Shown here piece by piece: positions 8,884-20,789 of a DNA stretch of 64,000 bases. The notes under the pieces were generated by a model. The model saw nothing but the letters and a program-made list of their open reading frames with translations. It searched no databases and had not been told where the DNA came from. The DNA lies in the NCBI RefSeq assembly GCF_030317035.1, contig NZ_JASZYK010000001.1, positions 620,001 through 684,000 of the forward strand. The letters are read 5' to 3'. The stretch comes from Variovorax sp. J22G73. Its GTDB lineage: Bacteria > Pseudomonadota > Gammaproteobacteria > Burkholderiales > Burkholderiaceae_C. The stretch's first letter is position 1, and each line of letters opens with the position of its first letter. Made by a program: the position numbers and the translations under genes.

Positions 8884-10151
8884 GCGCGGCGCTCGGTGCG
8901 GGCCGCGCAGGCCAGGCCGGTGGCCACGCCGCCGAAGAGGTCGCCTTCCACCAGCGTCACGCCCGCGAAGCTCTTGCGCAGGGCGTGCTGGAACGGCCGC
9001 AGCGCTGACGAGCCGCCGGTGAGGTAGATGGCGTCGAGGTCGCCGCTGCGCAGGCCCGCGCGCTTGACGCAGGCGTGCGCGCAGGCAATCACGTTTTGCA
9101 GCGGCGTGGCCAGCTGCTGCGCCATGTCGGCGGGCGACAGCGAGGCCACGAGCCCGGCTTCGGCGCAGGACAGGTCGATGGACGTTTCGGCGTCGCTCAC
9201 CGAGGCGTCGATCTTGGCCGCCTCCACCGCGCTGGCGATCCGGTGGCCGTGCCGCTCCTCGAGCACGGTCATGAGCCGGTCGTGCAGGCGCAGGTCGCTG
9301 TAGCTGGTGCGCAGGTCCTTGGCCTGGCGCACCGCCTTGGCGGCGTAGAGCCAGTTGATCAGGTGCCAGGACGACAGCTCGAAGAACACCTTGCTCGGCA
9401 CCTCGCGCCCCTGCGGACCATGGTGGCGAAAGCCGAACTGCGGCATCACGCGCTCCAGGTTCAGGCGCTGGTCGAAGTCGGTGCCGCCGATGTGCACGCC
9501 GCTGGTGGCCAGCACGTCGTCGCTGCGGTCGTCGCGCGTGGCGCGCTCGGGACCCACGCGCACCACGGTGAAGTCGGAGGTGCCGCCGCCGATGTCGACG
9601 ATGAGCACGATCGATTCCCTGGTGATGCGCTGCTCGTAGTCGAAGGCCGCGGCAATGGGCTCGAGCTGGAAGGCGATCTCGCGAAAGCCCGCCGCGCGCG
9701 CCGCGACGCGCAGGCTGTCTTCGGCGCGTTCGTCGCGCTTGGCATCGTCGTCCACGAAGTGCACCGGGCGCCCGATGACCACGCGTTCGGGCAGCTGGCC
9801 GAGTTCGCGGCTGGCGCGCACGGCCAGCTCGCGCAGGAAGCGCGCGATGATGTCCTCGAAGCTCACGAGGCCGTCGTAGATGGCCGTCTTCTCCTGCATC
9901 AGCGCGCTGCCGAGCAGGCTCTTCAGCGAACGCATCAGCCGGCCTTCGGTGCCCGAGAGGTACTGCGCGACGGCGTCGCGGCCGAAATGGGTGCTGCGGT
10001 CTTCGGCGTTGAAGAAGATCGCGGTGGGCAGGGTGGTGGCCGCGCCCTCGATGGGCAGCAGGCGGGCCACGCCGTCGACCCGGCAGGCCACGGCGGAGTT
10101 GGAGGTGCCGAAGTCGATGCCGATCGTCGGCAACGACGACGGTGACGCCAT
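8880..10151 (-). CDS. yegD: Hsp70 family protein, YegD-like
   Basis: Actin-fold ATPase of the Hsp70 superfamily lacking the peptide-binding beta-sandwich of DnaK (423 aa). Phosphate-1 motif is IGIDFGTSNSAVA, phosphate-2 VLIVDIGGGTSDFTV, and the adenosine motif IYLTGGSSALRPFQ near the C-terminus. E. coli YegD has the same layout; its role is poorly defined. The ATG at 10151 is preferred to the in-frame TTG at 10157, which would overlap lysS. It lies 2 bases behind lysS and overlaps the metallopeptidase gene, suggesting one transcript. Confidence 0.88.
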   Translation of the reverse strand: MASPSSLPTIGIDFGTSNSAVACRVDGVARLLPIEGAATTLPTAIFFNAEDRSTHFGRDAVAQYLSGTEGRLMRSLKSLLGSALMQEKTAIYDGLVSFEDIIARFLRELAVRASRELGQLPERVVIGRPVHFVDDDAKRDERAEDSLRVAARAAGFREIAFQLEPIAAAFDYEQRITRESIVLIVDIGGGTSDFTVVRVGPERATRDDRSDDVLATSGVHIGGTDFDQRLNLERVMPQFGFRHHGPQGREVPSKVFFELSSWHLINWLYAAKAVRQAKDLRTSYSDLRLHDRLMTVLEERHGHRIASAVEAAKIDASVSDAETSIDLSCAEAGLVASLSPADMAQQLATPLQNVIACAHACVKRAGLRSGDLDAIYLTGGSSALRPFQHALRKSFAGVTLVEGDLFGGVATGLACAARTERRA

Positions 10152-10153
10152 GC

Positions 10154-11728
<1,575 letters not shown>

Positions 11729-11799
11729 GGGAGGCGGGTGGCGCGCATCCGGGAGCGTGCGCGGGGCTGGCATTTTAGCCCATGGCTTTTCGAATAAAA

Positions 11800-11811
11800 G
11801 CTGGCGCCAGC
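11800..11811. other. 12-base perfect palindrome in lysS/LON gap
   Basis: GCTGGCGCCAGC reads the same on both strands and, on the minus strand, is followed by TTTTATT. It lies 43 bases past the LON-domain gene, so it might end that transcript. The possible hairpin is short with a tight loop, so a terminator role is weak. The rest of this gap (11729-11853) shows no other clear feature. Confidence 0.3.
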
Positions 11812-11853
11812 GCCCGCCGATCCTGCGGCGTGCGCTACAAAAAACAGAGCAAG

Positions 11854-12498
11854 CTATTCAGTGATGCCCGTGCGTGCGAGCAGATCGCTGACCAGCTCCA
11901 GGCGCATCAGCGGGCTGTCGAGCGTCATGAGGCGCTGGCGCAGCTCGAGCTGCATCGGCACCAGCTCGCACCAGCGGTTGGCCACCCAGCCGCAATCGTC
12001 CAGGCGGTAGGGCTCGCCGATGGGCAGGCGGGCCGTCGCGTCCTGCGCGCGGCGCCGCTCTTCGAGCGTGTCGATCAGCCGCCGCAGCGCGGTGCTGGTG
12101 TGCTTCAGGTCGTCGGGAATGTCGAGCGCGACGTCGTCGGGCACGGCCTCCACTTCGGCGACCCACAGGCCGTGCTTCTGCAACTCGGTCTGGCGGATGC
12201 GAAAGCGCTGCGTGCCCACGCACTCAATCTGCAGCAGGCCGCTCTGCGGCGAATCGAACTCGCGGATTTCGGCCAGCGTGCCGATGCTGGAAAAGCGCTC
12301 GGCGTCGGAGCCGGGCTTGCGGACCTCGCTGCCGCTGGTGAGGCTCACCACGCCGAAAGGCACGCCAGCCTTGCGGCACTTGCCGATCATGTCGAGGTAG
12401 CGCACCTCGAAGATGCGCAAGGGCAGCAGGCCGCCGGGGAACAGGACGGTTCCGAGCGGGAACAATGGCAGTGAATGCAAAAGGGGTTGTGTCGTCAT
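11854..12498 (-). CDS. LON substrate-binding domain protein
   Basis: 214-aa protein consisting only of the N-terminal substrate-recognition domain of Lon protease ([29 protein letters not shown] is the typical start, then GTLAEIREF and RFRI strands). It lacks the Lon AAA+ and protease domains, like the stand-alone LON-domain proteins (COG2802) common in proteobacteria. Start ATG at 12498 with AAGG upstream; an upstream in-frame codon at 12522 is less likely. Role unknown, possibly an adaptor in protein quality control. Confidence 0.88.
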   Translation of the reverse strand: MTTQPLLHSLPLFPLGTVLFPGGLLPLRIFEVRYLDMIGKCRKAGVPFGVVSLTSGSEVRKPGSDAERFSSIGTLAEIREFDSPQSGLLQIECVGTQRFRIRQTELQKHGLWVAEVEAVPDDVALDIPDDLKHTSTALRRLIDTLEERRRAQDATARLPIGEPYRLDDCGWVANRWCELVPMQLELRQRLMTLDSPLMRLELVSDLLARTGITE

Positions 12499-12548
12499 CG
12501 AAGAACCTTGCGTGGCTATCATCGCATTCCGCTCACGGCTGCGCCCTC

Positions 12549-13109
12549 ATGCTCTATCAGATCCCCTCTTTCCTCCTCGACGTGATCGTCGGCCTGCTCG
12601 GCGGCGCCTGCCTGCTGCGGCTCTACATGCAGTACCACCGGGTGCCGTTCGGCAACCCGCTCGGGCGCTTCATCTTCGCCATCACCGACTGGATCGTGCT
12701 GCCGCTGCGGCGCATCGTGCCCTCGGTGAAGCGCTGGGACCTGGCGAGCCTGATCGCGGCGTGGCTGCTGGTGATGCTGAAGTTCCTGCTGCTGTGGCTG
12801 CTCATCGGCAACCTGGGACACATCGTGACCTTGCCGCTGGTGTCGCTGGTCGGGCTGATGCAGCTGGCGGTCTCGGGGCTCACCGCGCTGCTGGTGGTGT
12901 ACGCGGTGCTGTCGTGGATTCCGGGCGCGTCGCCGATGCTGCTCGACCTGATCTCGCGGCTGGCCGAACCGCTGGTGCGGCCGTTTCGCCGCTTCATTCC
13001 GCTGATCGGCGGGGTCGACCTGTCGCCGCTGGCGGCCATCGTGGTGCTGCAGATCGTGGCGATCGTGCTGAGCAACCTGCTGGTGTTTGCCTACCAGCTG
13101 ACGTTCTGA
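12549..13109 (+). CDS. yggT: YggT family membrane protein
   Basis: 186-aa inner-membrane protein with two YGGT units. Each has a hydrophobic hairpin and the signature around FGNPLGRFIFAITDWIVLP (unit 1) and PLVRPFRRFIPLIGGVDLSP (unit 2). Family members are linked to osmotic tolerance and, in chloroplast relatives, membrane complex assembly; the exact bacterial role is unsettled. Start ATG at 12549 (MLYQIP). The upstream gene is divergent, with about 50 bases between the starts, so a compact bidirectional promoter region is likely. Confidence 0.88.
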   Translation: MLYQIPSFLLDVIVGLLGGACLLRLYMQYHRVPFGNPLGRFIFAITDWIVLPLRRIVPSVKRWDLASLIAAWLLVMLKFLLLWLLIGNLGHIVTLPLVSLVGLMQLAVSGLTALLVVYAVLSWIPGASPMLLDLISRLAEPLVRPFRRFIPLIGGVDLSPLAAIVVLQIVAIVLSNLLVFAYQLTF

Positions 13110-13137
13110 CGGTCTGACCTTCCGCCAGGCGGCAAGC

Positions 13138-13175
13138 AAAAAGGGCCCGGGTGCGATGCACCCGGGCCCTTTTTT
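13138..13175. terminator. Bidirectional rho-independent terminator
   Basis: A perfect 17-base stem AAAAAGGGCCCGGGTGC pairs with GCACCCGGGCCCTTTTT around a 4-base loop. An A run on the left and a T run on the right make it work in both directions. It sits between the convergent ends of yggT (13109) and accD (13194). Confidence 0.93.
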
Positions 13176-13193
13176 CGTCGTGCCGTACTTGCT

Positions 13194-14066
13194 TCAGCTG
13201 ACCGCGTCGGCCGGCTGGCGCAGCAGCATGGCCAGCGTGCTGGCGATGGTCTTGCGCAGTTCGCGGCGGTCGCTGATGAAGTCGATGGCGCCTTTGGTCT
13301 GCAGGAACTCGGCGCGCTGGAAGCCTTCGGGCAGCGTCACGCGCACGGTCGACTCGATCACGCGCGGGCCGGCAAAGCCGATCAGCGCCTTGGGCTCGGC
13401 AATGACGACGTCGCCCACGAAGGCAAAGCCGGCGCTCACGCCGCCCATGGTCGGGTCGGTCAGCACGCTGATATACGGCAGGCCCTTCTTCGCCAGGCGG
13501 GTGAGCGCGGCGTTGGTCTTGGCCATCTGCATCAGCGAGAGCAGGCCCTCTTGCATGCGCGCGCCGCCGGTGGCGGTGAAGCAGATGAAGGGCACCTTCT
13601 GCTCGATGGCGGTTTCCACGCCGCGCACGAAGCGCTCGCCGACCACGCTGCCCATGCTGCCGCCCATGAATTCGAACTCGAAGCAGGCCACGACCACGCT
13701 GATGCTGTGGACCGAGCCGCCGAGCACCACCAGGGCGTCGGTCTCGCCGGTGTTCTCCAGGGCTTCCTTCAGGCGCTCGGGGTACTTGCGGCTGTCCTTG
13801 AACTTCAGGGCGTCGACCGGCAGCACTTCCTGGCCGAGTTCGTAGCGGCCTTCGGCGTCGAGGAACGCGTCGAGCCGGGCGCGCGCGCCGATGCGGTGGT
13901 GATGGCTGCAGCTGGGGCAGACATTCTGGTTGTGCTCGAGGTCGGTCTTGTACAGAACGGTCTCGCAGGCGGGGCACTTGATCCACAGGCCCTCGGGCAC
14001 CTGGCGGCGCTCCGACGGGTCGGTTTGTGCGATCTTGGCGGGTAGCAGTTTTTCAAGCCAGCTCAT
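13194..14066 (-). CDS. accD: Acetyl-CoA carboxylase carboxyltransferase subunit beta
   Basis: Beta half of the carboxyltransferase that, with AccA, moves CO2 from biotin to acetyl-CoA to form malonyl-CoA. It has the N-terminal C4 zinc ribbon ([10 protein letters not shown] and NVCPSCSHH) and the crotonase-like core with [23 protein letters not shown] and [16 protein letters not shown] at 14066 has AAGGA 7 bases upstream. At 290 aa it is full length. It is the last gene of the truA-trpF-trpB-trpA-accD run, a Burkholderiales order. Confidence 0.97.
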   Translation of the reverse strand: MSWLEKLLPAKIAQTDPSERRQVPEGLWIKCPACETVLYKTDLEHNQNVCPSCSHHHRIGARARLDAFLDAEGRYELGQEVLPVDALKFKDSRKYPERLKEALENTGETDALVVLGGSVHSISVVVACFEFEFMGGSMGSVVGERFVRGVETAIEQKVPFICFTATGGARMQEGLLSLMQMAKTNAALTRLAKKGLPYISVLTDPTMGGVSAGFAFVGDVVIAEPKALIGFAGPRVIESTVRVTLPEGFQRAEFLQTKGAIDFISDRRELRKTIASTLAMLLRQPADAVS

Positions 14067-14163
14067 GGGCAATCCTTGGTTCTCGCGACAGGCAGGCCTT
14101 CGCGACGATTAGCTCCCCTGGGCCGCGTGCGGAACACAGCCCAGGGGACGGAGGCAACCGCGA

Positions 14164-15009
14164 TTATCGGCCAGCCGCGTTCTTGGGGGTAGCCGCCGGC
14201 AGCGCGTCGAGCGCTTCGCGAATGCCCGCCAGGAATTCGCGCACCGCCGGCACTACGCGTTCGCGCGGCTGGTCTTCGATGAGCTGGATGATCCTGGTGC
14301 CGATCACCACCGCATCGGCGGCCGAGCCGACCGCCTGCGCCGTGCGCGCGTCGCGAATGCCGAAGCCCACGCCCACGGGGATGCTCACGTGCTGGCGAAT
14401 GCGCGGAATCATCAGGCCGACCGCCTCGGTGTCGAGGTGGCCGGCGCCGGTCACGCCCTTGAGCGACACGTAGTACACGTAGCCGCTGGCAATGCGCGCC
14501 ACCTGGGCCATGCGCTCGTCGGTGCTGGTGGGCGCCAGCAAAAAGATCAGGTCGATGCCGGCTTCCTTCAGCTCGGCGGCGAAGGCCTCGCATTCCTCGG
14601 GCGGGTAGTCGACCACGAGCAGGCCATCGACGCCGGCCGCGGCCGCGTCGCGAATGAAGGCCTTCTTGCCGTGCACCAGGTCGTAGCGCTCGACCGGGTT
14701 GGCGTAGCCCATCAGCACCACGGGCGTGGTCGTGTCCTTCTGGCGGAAGGCGGCCACGATGGCCAGCACCTGCTTCATGCCGATGCCCAGCGCCAGCGCC
14801 GCTTCGCCGGCCTTCTGGATCACGGGGCCGTCGGCCATCGGGTCGGAGAAGGGCACGCCGAGCTCGATCACGTCGGCACCGGCCTCGACCATGCCGTGCA
14901 TCAGCTCGGGCGTGATGTCGGCAAAGGGGAAGCCCGCGGTGACGTACGGAATGAGGGCGCGGCGGCCGTCATTTTTCAGCGCGTCGAAGGTGCTTGCAAT
15001 GCGGCTCAT
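14164..15009 (-). CDS. trpA: Tryptophan synthase alpha chain
   Basis: Splits indole-3-glycerol phosphate and channels indole to TrpB. The TIM-barrel catalytic acids are seen in [16 protein letters not shown] (Glu and Asp), and the mobile loop is in VTGAGHLDT. The protein is 281 aa, slightly longer than the E. coli enzyme because of an alanine-rich tail. Its ATG overlaps the trpB stop (TGATG), so translation is coupled. Confidence 0.97.
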   Translation of the reverse strand: MSRIASTFDALKNDGRRALIPYVTAGFPFADITPELMHGMVEAGADVIELGVPFSDPMADGPVIQKAGEAALALGIGMKQVLAIVAAFRQKDTTTPVVLMGYANPVERYDLVHGKKAFIRDAAAAGVDGLLVVDYPPEECEAFAAELKEAGIDLIFLLAPTSTDERMAQVARIASGYVYYVSLKGVTGAGHLDTEAVGLMIPRIRQHVSIPVGVGFGIRDARTAQAVGSAADAVVIGTRIIQLIEDQPRERVVPAVREFLAGIREALDALPAATPKNAAGR

Positions 15010-16307
15010 CACTTGCCTCCCTTCACGCTCAGGCCGCGCATGGACGGGCGGTCGTAGAAGTCGACGCCCGACAGGTCGGCCACGGTGCCGATGTCCTTGT
15101 CGCCGCGGCCCGAGAGGTTCACCAATATCGACTGGTCGGGGCGCATGGTCTTCGCGAGTTTCATGGCATAGGCCACGGCGTGGCTGGATTCGAGCGCGGG
15201 AATGATGCCCTCGGTGCGGCACAGGTAGTGGAAGGCCTCGAGCGCCTCCATGTCGGTGATGCCGACGTACTCGGCACGGCCGATGTCGGCAAGGTAGGCG
15301 TGCTCGGGGCCCACGCCCGGGTAGTCGAGGCCGGCGCTGATGCTGTGCGTCTCGGTGATCTGGCCGTCTTCGTTCTGCAGCAGGTAGGTGCGGTTGCCGT
15401 GCAGCACGCCCGGGCTGCCGCGCAGGATCGATGCCGAGTGCTTGCCGCTGTCGAGCCCTTCGCCCGCCGCCTCCACGCCGACCAGGCGCGTGCCGGTGAA
15501 CGGAATGTAGGGGTGGAAGATGCCCATCGCGTTGCTGCCGCCGCCCACGCAGGCCACGACCACGTCGGGCTGCTTGCCCTCGGCTTCGCCGGGGATGCCC
15601 GCGGCGCGTTGCTGTGCCGCGAGCATGGCCGGCATCTGGTCGATGCACTCGGTGCCGATCACGCTCTGGAAGTCGCGCACCATCGTCGGGTAGGGGTGCG
15701 GGCCGGCCACGGTGCCGATGATGTAGAAGGTGTTTTCCACGTTGGTGACCCAGTCGCGCATGGCCTCGTTGAGCGCGTCCTTCAGCGTCTTGCTGCCCGA
15801 CTCCACCGGCACCACGGTGGCGCCCAGCAGGTTCATTCGGTAGACGTTGGGGCTCTGGCGCTTCACGTCCTGGCTGCCCATGTAGACCACGCATTCGAGG
15901 CCGTAGCGCGCGCAGATGGTGGCGGTGGCCACGCCATGCTGGCCGGCGCCGGTCTCGGCAATGATGCGGGGCTTGCCCATGCGGCGCGCGAGCATCGCCT
16001 GGCCGATCACGTTGTTGATCTTGTGCGCGCCGGTGTGGTTCAGGTCTTCGCGCTTCAGGTAGATCTGCGCGCCGCCCATTTCGCGGCTGGTGCGCGCGGC
16101 GTGGTAGATCGGCGAGGGGCGCCCGACGAAGTGCTTCAGCTCGTAGTGGAATTCGGCCAGAAAGGCCGGGTCGTCCTTGAACCGGGCGTACGCGTCGCGC
16201 AGTTCGTTGATCGCGTGGGTGAGCGTTTCGCTCGCGAAGGTGCCGCCGTAGTTGCCGAAATGGCCGGTGGCATCGGGTTGCTGGTAGTCCTGAAATTGGC
16301 TTTGCAT
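15009..16307 (-). CDS. trpB: Tryptophan synthase beta chain
   Basis: PLP enzyme that joins indole and serine to make tryptophan. The Schiff-base lysine is in [14 protein letters not shown], the phosphate-binding loop is [12 protein letters not shown], and the catalytic Glu region is [11 protein letters not shown]. The protein is 432 aa, somewhat longer than the 397 of E. coli because of terminal extensions. It lies 46 bases after trpF and overlaps trpA. Confidence 0.97.
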   Translation of the reverse strand: MQSQFQDYQQPDATGHFGNYGGTFASETLTHAINELRDAYARFKDDPAFLAEFHYELKHFVGRPSPIYHAARTSREMGGAQIYLKREDLNHTGAHKINNVIGQAMLARRMGKPRIIAETGAGQHGVATATICARYGLECVVYMGSQDVKRQSPNVYRMNLLGATVVPVESGSKTLKDALNEAMRDWVTNVENTFYIIGTVAGPHPYPTMVRDFQSVIGTECIDQMPAMLAAQQRAAGIPGEAEGKQPDVVVACVGGGSNAMGIFHPYIPFTGTRLVGVEAAGEGLDSGKHSASILRGSPGVLHGNRTYLLQNEDGQITETHSISAGLDYPGVGPEHAYLADIGRAEYVGITDMEALEAFHYLCRTEGIIPALESSHAVAYAMKLAKTMRPDQSILVNLSGRGDKDIGTVADLSGVDFYDRPSMRGLSVKGGK

Positions 16308-16353
16308 GATTTCCGATCGATGGGCCGCAGCCCGAATCGATCGGCTGCGGCGG

Positions 16354-17064
16354 CTAACTGGAGAAGGACGCGTCGGCGGCTCTGACCGCTGCGACGAATT
16401 GCCGGATTTTTCCGGCGTCCTTGAGGCCCTTGTTCCCGGGGCCGTCGATTTCGACGCCCGAGCTCACATCAACGGACAGCGACTTGCAGCGCGTCCGCAG
16501 GATGCGAATGCCATCGCTCACGTTTGCAGGTGTGAGCCCACCACTCAAGACGAGGTGAGCGTCGACGGCGGGTGGAAGAAGTGACCAATCGAAAGCCTTG
16601 CCGCCACCGCCATAACCTTCGACGTGCGCGTCGAGCAGGATGGCCTGGGCGTGGGAGTAATCGGACGCGTATTTTACGAGGTCGAAGCCGATCCCGGCAG
16701 CCCCCAGCGGAATGCGGGCGGCGCGCATGTAACGAAAACGCCCCGGGCCGCTGGATTCTTCGCACTGCGCGGGGGTCTCGTCGCCATGGAATTGCGCGAT
16801 GGCGCCCTTCACGAGCGAGAGCGCGGCCATGACCTCCTCCGGTGGCTGGTTCACGAACAGCAGCACCGGCGTGATGAAAGGTGGCAGGCGCGAGGCCAAC
16901 TCGGCGGCGCGCGCTGGCGTCACGGCGCGGGGGCTCTTCGGGTATAGCACGAAGCCGATGGCGTCGGCGCCGGCTTCCACCGCCGCATCGACATCGGCCT
17001 CACGCGTGAGGCCACAGATCTTGATGCGGGTGCGGGACAGGGTGCTGGGCAGGGGCGCGGTCAT
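16354..17064 (-). CDS. trpF: Phosphoribosylanthranilate isomerase
   Basis: Amadori isomerase of tryptophan synthesis. The general base Cys is in [10 protein letters not shown] and the general acid Asp in [11 protein letters not shown]; the phosphate loop is [11 protein letters not shown]. It is a stand-alone TrpF (236 aa), not fused to TrpC as in enterics. ATG at 17064 overlaps the truA stop (ATGA). Confidence 0.95.
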   Translation of the reverse strand: MTAPLPSTLSRTRIKICGLTREADVDAAVEAGADAIGFVLYPKSPRAVTPARAAELASRLPPFITPVLLFVNQPPEEVMAALSLVKGAIAQFHGDETPAQCEESSGPGRFRYMRAARIPLGAAGIGFDLVKYASDYSHAQAILLDAHVEGYGGGGKAFDWSLLPPAVDAHLVLSGGLTPANVSDGIRILRTRCKSLSVDVSSGVEIDGPGNKGLKDAGKIRQFVAAVRAADASFSS

Positions 17065-17882
17065 GGCGGGGGATCATAAGGAGCCCCGCCCGCCTGCAGC
17101 GTGGCCTCGGCCGGCAGACCCCACTTGGCGTCGTACAACGGGCCCACGAAGTACAGGCCGTCCGCGGAGAAGGTCGGGGCCGCGACCTTGCGGCTGCGCG
17201 CCTCGAGCACCTCGGAGATCCATTCGACCCGCTCGTCGCCGCGGCCGATGCGCACCAGGCAGCCCATCAGGTTGCGGATCATGTGGTGCAGGAAGGCGTC
17301 GGCCTCGAACTCGAAATGCCAGCGGCAGCGCTCGCCTTCGCCCACGCGCGTGATCTCGATGCGCCGCAGGTTCTTCACAGGCGACTTGGCCTGGCAGGCC
17401 GAAGCACGGAACGAGCTGAAGTCGTGCGTCCCGATGAGCACGGCGGCGGCCTGGCGCATGGCATCGCCGTCCAGCGCGTGCATCGACCAGCCGACCCGGC
17501 CGGCATCAAGGCTGGGCCGCACCGGCGATTGCGAGAGCACGTAGAGGTAGCGGCGGGCCAGGGCGCTGGCGCGGCAATGGAATTCGTCGGGCACCGGGTG
17601 CGCCCACTGCACCGCGATGTCGTCGGGCAGGAAGCGGTTGGTGCCGCGCATCCAGGAGAAGGGGTCGCGCTCGATGAGGGTGTCGAAGTGCACCACCTGC
17701 ATCAGCCCGTGCACACCGGCGTCGGTGCGCCCGGCGCACAACGTGCCGATGCTGCCGGGGGGCTGCGCGGTGAATTTGGCGAGGGCCGCCTCGAGCTTGT
17801 CCTGAACCGTGCGGCCCGAGCGCTGGCTCTGCCAGCCCTCGTAAGCCTGGCCGTTGTAACGGATACCGAGCGCCAGCCTCAA
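17061..17882 (-). CDS. truA: tRNA pseudouridine(38-40) synthase
   Basis: Makes pseudouridine at positions 38-40 of the tRNA anticodon arm. The catalytic Asp is in CAGRTDAGVHG; other landmarks are the N-terminal GIRYNGQAYEGWQ and the FLHHMIRNLMGCLVRIG helix. The start is TTG at 17882, preceded by GAGG about 8 bases upstream; no ATG or GTG is available ahead of the conserved region. It lies 42 bases behind fimV and overlaps trpF. Confidence 0.94.
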   Translation of the reverse strand: MRLALGIRYNGQAYEGWQSQRSGRTVQDKLEAALAKFTAQPPGSIGTLCAGRTDAGVHGLMQVVHFDTLIERDPFSWMRGTNRFLPDDIAVQWAHPVPDEFHCRASALARRYLYVLSQSPVRPSLDAGRVGWSMHALDGDAMRQAAAVLIGTHDFSSFRASACQAKSPVKNLRRIEITRVGEGERCRWHFEFEADAFLHHMIRNLMGCLVRIGRGDERVEWISEVLEARSRKVAAPTFSADGLYFVGPLYDAKWGLPAEATLQAGGAPYDPPP

Positions 17883-17924
17883 GACGCCCGCCTCACGAAA
17901 TCAGGAACCGGAACAACCAATCGC

Positions 17925-20789
17925 TCAGCGCAGCTCGGCGAGCAGTTGGCGGGCTTGCGACTTGAGGTCGCCGGCGCTTTCGGCTTCGACTTCCTCGACC
18001 AGCGAGCGGGCGCCTTCGACGTCGCCGATGGCCTGCAGCTCGCGTGCGAGCGACAGCTTGACCGCATGCGGGCTTTCGTCGTCGCCCTCGTCGTCATGCG
18101 AGAGACCGTTAGGCCGCGTGATGACCTCGGCCTCCGGGGTGCGGGCCGGCAGGCCGGCCAGCGCGCTCATGTCGAACTCGATGAAGCCCGAGTCGGCCGG
18201 CAACGCATTGCGCAGCATGGCGGGGCGGGTGTTGTCCACGTCGCTCAGCGAGCCGGGCAGCGTGTTGGCGGTCAGCGCGCCGGGGGCGGTGTCGAAGTCG
18301 TTTTCGAGATCGACAGGCAGCGAAGCGTGGCCGTTCGACAGCGGCGCGGCGGGGCGTGCGGCGGTCGGAGCGGGCGCGTAGGCGGACTTCGGCAGGCTGG
18401 CGCCGACCGGCGCGTGGGTTTGCACAGGGGCGGGCGCCGGCACCGGAGGAGCGGGAGGTGGCGGCGGCGGTGCGGTCAGGTCGAGGTCGAAGTCCAGCGG
18501 AGCGACCGAGGGCACGAAAGCCGGCGGTGCGGATGCCGCGGGTGCCGCTGGGGGCGGCGGTGCCACCGGCTTGGCGGCTGCGGCCAGGGCGCCTGCGAAG
18601 GCAGCCGTTTCGGCGGCGCTGGCGCCACCGCTGCGGGGCGCGCCCGATTCGTACAGCGGGTTGCCCGGGTCGAGGTCCTTGCCCATGTCGACCACGCGGT
18701 TCCAGTCGGAACCGGCGCCGTTCGTCAGCTTGTGCACTTCGGTGGCCAGGCTTTCGTAGGCGCGCACGTCGCGGCGCTTGGCGTGGATTTCGAGCAGCTT
18801 CAGGTGAATGGCGGTGCGGTCCGGGTTCAGGCGCAGCGCTTCACGCAGGATTTCCTCGGCTTGCAGGTCTCGGCCATAGGCCAAGTACACGTCGGCTTCG
18901 GCCACGGGGTCCACATCGCCCGCGTCGAGCTGGCTCGGCGAGTACGACAGCGACGAAACGGTGGAGTCCCCGCGGTTCTTGGTGTCGACCGATTCGCCGC
19001 CGCTGGCGCCGAAGAACGAGTCCTTGGGAATGCGGCTCTCGAGGAACACGCTTTCGCTCATTTCCTCGCGGCGACGGCCCAGCACGCGGTACAGCAGGAA
19101 GCCGATCAGCAGCGCGATCAGCGCGCCGCCGGCGAGCATCAGCGGGTTGTCGAGCAGTTCCTCGAGGAAGGTCGGCTCGGGCGGCGGCGGCGGTGCGACG
19201 ACCTTCTTGGCAGCGGGCTTCGGGGCTGCGGCCGCGGTGGCTGCGGCGCTCGCTGCGCCTGCGGCGGGGGTGGCAGCGGCATCAGTGGCCGATGGCGTGG
19301 TGGCAGCAGCAACGGCAGCGGCTGGTGCCGTTGCTGGTGCGGCAGTCGCTGCGGTGGCTTCGGGTGTGGGGGTTGCAGGTGCGGGTGTCGGCGCCGCAAC
19401 AGGTGCTGCCGTCGCCGGAGCAGGAGAAGCAGCCGGTGCCGGCATGGGCGCTGCGGCCACGGGTGCCGGCGTAGCGGGTGCTGGCGTTGCAGGCGTTGGA
19501 GTCGTCGTCGCGGCGGTGGACGGTGCCGGCACCGGGATGCCGGGCGCCGCTGCGGCGGGCGCTGCAGCGGCAGGTGCCGATGCGCCGGTGCCCGTAGCGG
19601 CTTTGAGCTTGTTCAGCTCGTTGATGTTCTTCGACAGTTCCGCCACGCGGTTGTTGCTGTCCTGCGCCTGGCGCGCCTGCGCCACTTTCTCGTCGGCGGC
19701 GCGGGTGGAGGCGCTGCCTTGCGAGATGGTGAGCTTGTCGGGTGCGCTGGTCGCGGCGTTCCGGTCTTCGACGTTGGCTTGCAGCTTGCCCGAGGCATTG
19801 CGGCTCGCCGCGGCGACGTTGGCGGTGGGTGCGTTCTCGGCCAGGCGCTGGCGGTAGGAGCCGAAGTCGCGGCTTTGCGCGGTGACGGTGCGACGTGCTT
19901 CCGCGGGCGTTACCGCGGCCGCTTCGGCGGCGCTGGGCAGGTCGAGCACGGCGCCCGCGCGCATGCGGTTGACGTTGCCGCCGACGAACGCGTCGGGGTT
20001 GGCCAGCAGCAGCGCGACCAGCATCTGGTCGAGCGACACGTCGGCGGGCTTGTGGGCGCCTGCGATCTTGCTGGCGGTGTCGCCGCGCTGCACGGTGACC
20101 TGTTCACCGCTGCCGCCGCCACTGGAGCGAGCCGGTGCAGCTGCCGTGACGGGCGCCGGGGCTGGCGCTGCGACGGGTGCCGACGGCGGCGGTGCCACCG
20201 CAACGGGGGGGGCGGCGCGCTCGCGGCGTGCGCGTGCTGCCGGGGCAGGGCGCTCGACGGGCGTGGTGATCTGGGGGGCGATGGGCGCAAGCGCGGCGGC
20301 CGATGCGCTCGAAGCCGCCTGGCGCGTGGCCGGCGGATCAAGCAGCACGGTGTAGTCGCGCACGATGCGGCCCGAGGCGCCGTTGGCTTCGAGCAGCAGG
20401 TCGATGAACGGGTCGTTCAGCGGGCGGTTGCCGCTCAGGCGCACTACATACTGGCCGCCTGCACGGCGTTGCAGCGTCGCCTTGACGTCGCTGAGCGCCG
20501 AGTTGTAGGGAACGCCGGCGCTCTTGAAGGCTTCGGCGGTGGCGATGTTGATCTTCAGACCGTCCGCCTCGCTGGCGGCCATTTCGGTCACGTCGATCTC
20601 GGCGCGCAAGGGTTCGCCCAGCGCCGACTGCACCTTCAGCTGACCCAGCGTGAAGGCGCTAGCGTCGGTGCTGGCGATGCCCAGGGCGACAGCTGCCGCT
20701 GCGCCCAGGATGGAGAGGCGCCAGCCGTTCGATGGCAGAAGCGGGCGAACGGCCGATGGGCTGGCCGCGGGCAACAGATGTCTTGTCAT
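17925..20789 (-). CDS. fimV: FimV/HubP-type polar assembly protein
   Basis: 954-aa inner-membrane protein. It has an N-terminal signal-like hydrophobic stretch (about residues 24-45, LSILGAAAAVALGIASTDASAF), then the conserved FimV periplasmic domain (LGQLKVQSALGEPLRAEIDV) and a LysM-like peptidoglycan-binding part (VQRGDTASKIAGAH). A coiled-coil part (VAELSKNINELNKLKA) precedes a very Ala/Pro-rich spacer, one transmembrane helix (LMLAGGALIALLIGFLLYRV) and an acidic cytoplasmic part with TPR-like ADVYLAYGRDLQAEEILREAL. It ends in the FimV C-terminal helix pair (AKLSLARELQAIGDVEGA in type). Relatives organise cell poles, type IV pili or chemotaxis arrays. The order asd-fimV-truA is typical of Burkholderiales. 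Confidence 0.92.
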   Translation of the reverse strand: MTRHLLPAASPSAVRPLLPSNGWRLSILGAAAAVALGIASTDASAFTLGQLKVQSALGEPLRAEIDVTEMAASEADGLKINIATAEAFKSAGVPYNSALSDVKATLQRRAGGQYVVRLSGNRPLNDPFIDLLLEANGASGRIVRDYTVLLDPPATRQAASSASAAALAPIAPQITTPVERPAPAARARRERAAPPVAVAPPPSAPVAAPAPAPVTAAAPARSSGGGSGEQVTVQRGDTASKIAGAHKPADVSLDQMLVALLLANPDAFVGGNVNRMRAGAVLDLPSAAEAAAVTPAEARRTVTAQSRDFGSYRQRLAENAPTANVAAASRNASGKLQANVEDRNAATSAPDKLTISQGSASTRAADEKVAQARQAQDSNNRVAELSKNINELNKLKAATGTGASAPAAAAPAAAAPGIPVPAPSTAATTTPTPATPAPATPAPVAAAPMPAPAASPAPATAAPVAAPTPAPATPTPEATAATAAPATAPAAAVAAATTPSATDAAATPAAGAASAAATAAAAPKPAAKKVVAPPPPPEPTFLEELLDNPLMLAGGALIALLIGFLLYRVLGRRREEMSESVFLESRIPKDSFFGASGGESVDTKNRGDSTVSSLSYSPSQLDAGDVDPVAEADVYLAYGRDLQAEEILREALRLNPDRTAIHLKLLEIHAKRRDVRAYESLATEVHKLTNGAGSDWNRVVDMGKDLDPGNPLYESGAPRSGGASAAETAAFAGALAAAAKPVAPPPPAAPAASAPPAFVPSVAPLDFDLDLTAPPPPPPAPPVPAPAPVQTHAPVGASLPKSAYAPAPTAARPAAPLSNGHASLPVDLENDFDTAPGALTANTLPGSLSDVDNTRPAMLRNALPADSGFIEFDMSALAGLPARTPEAEVITRPNGLSHDDEGDDESPHAVKLSLARELQAIGDVEGARSLVEEVEAESAGDLKSQARQLLAELR

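Noticed and set aside
11833-11860. A-run plus AGAGCAAGC near the LON gene end as a dispersed repeat
   Set aside because: Only one copy is visible in the window, so repeat status cannot be supported.
19139-19620. Ala/Pro-rich repeats inside fimV as a DNA repeat element
   Set aside because: The repeats are in frame, encode a flexible spacer typical of FimV proteins, and no fixed unit length is kept.
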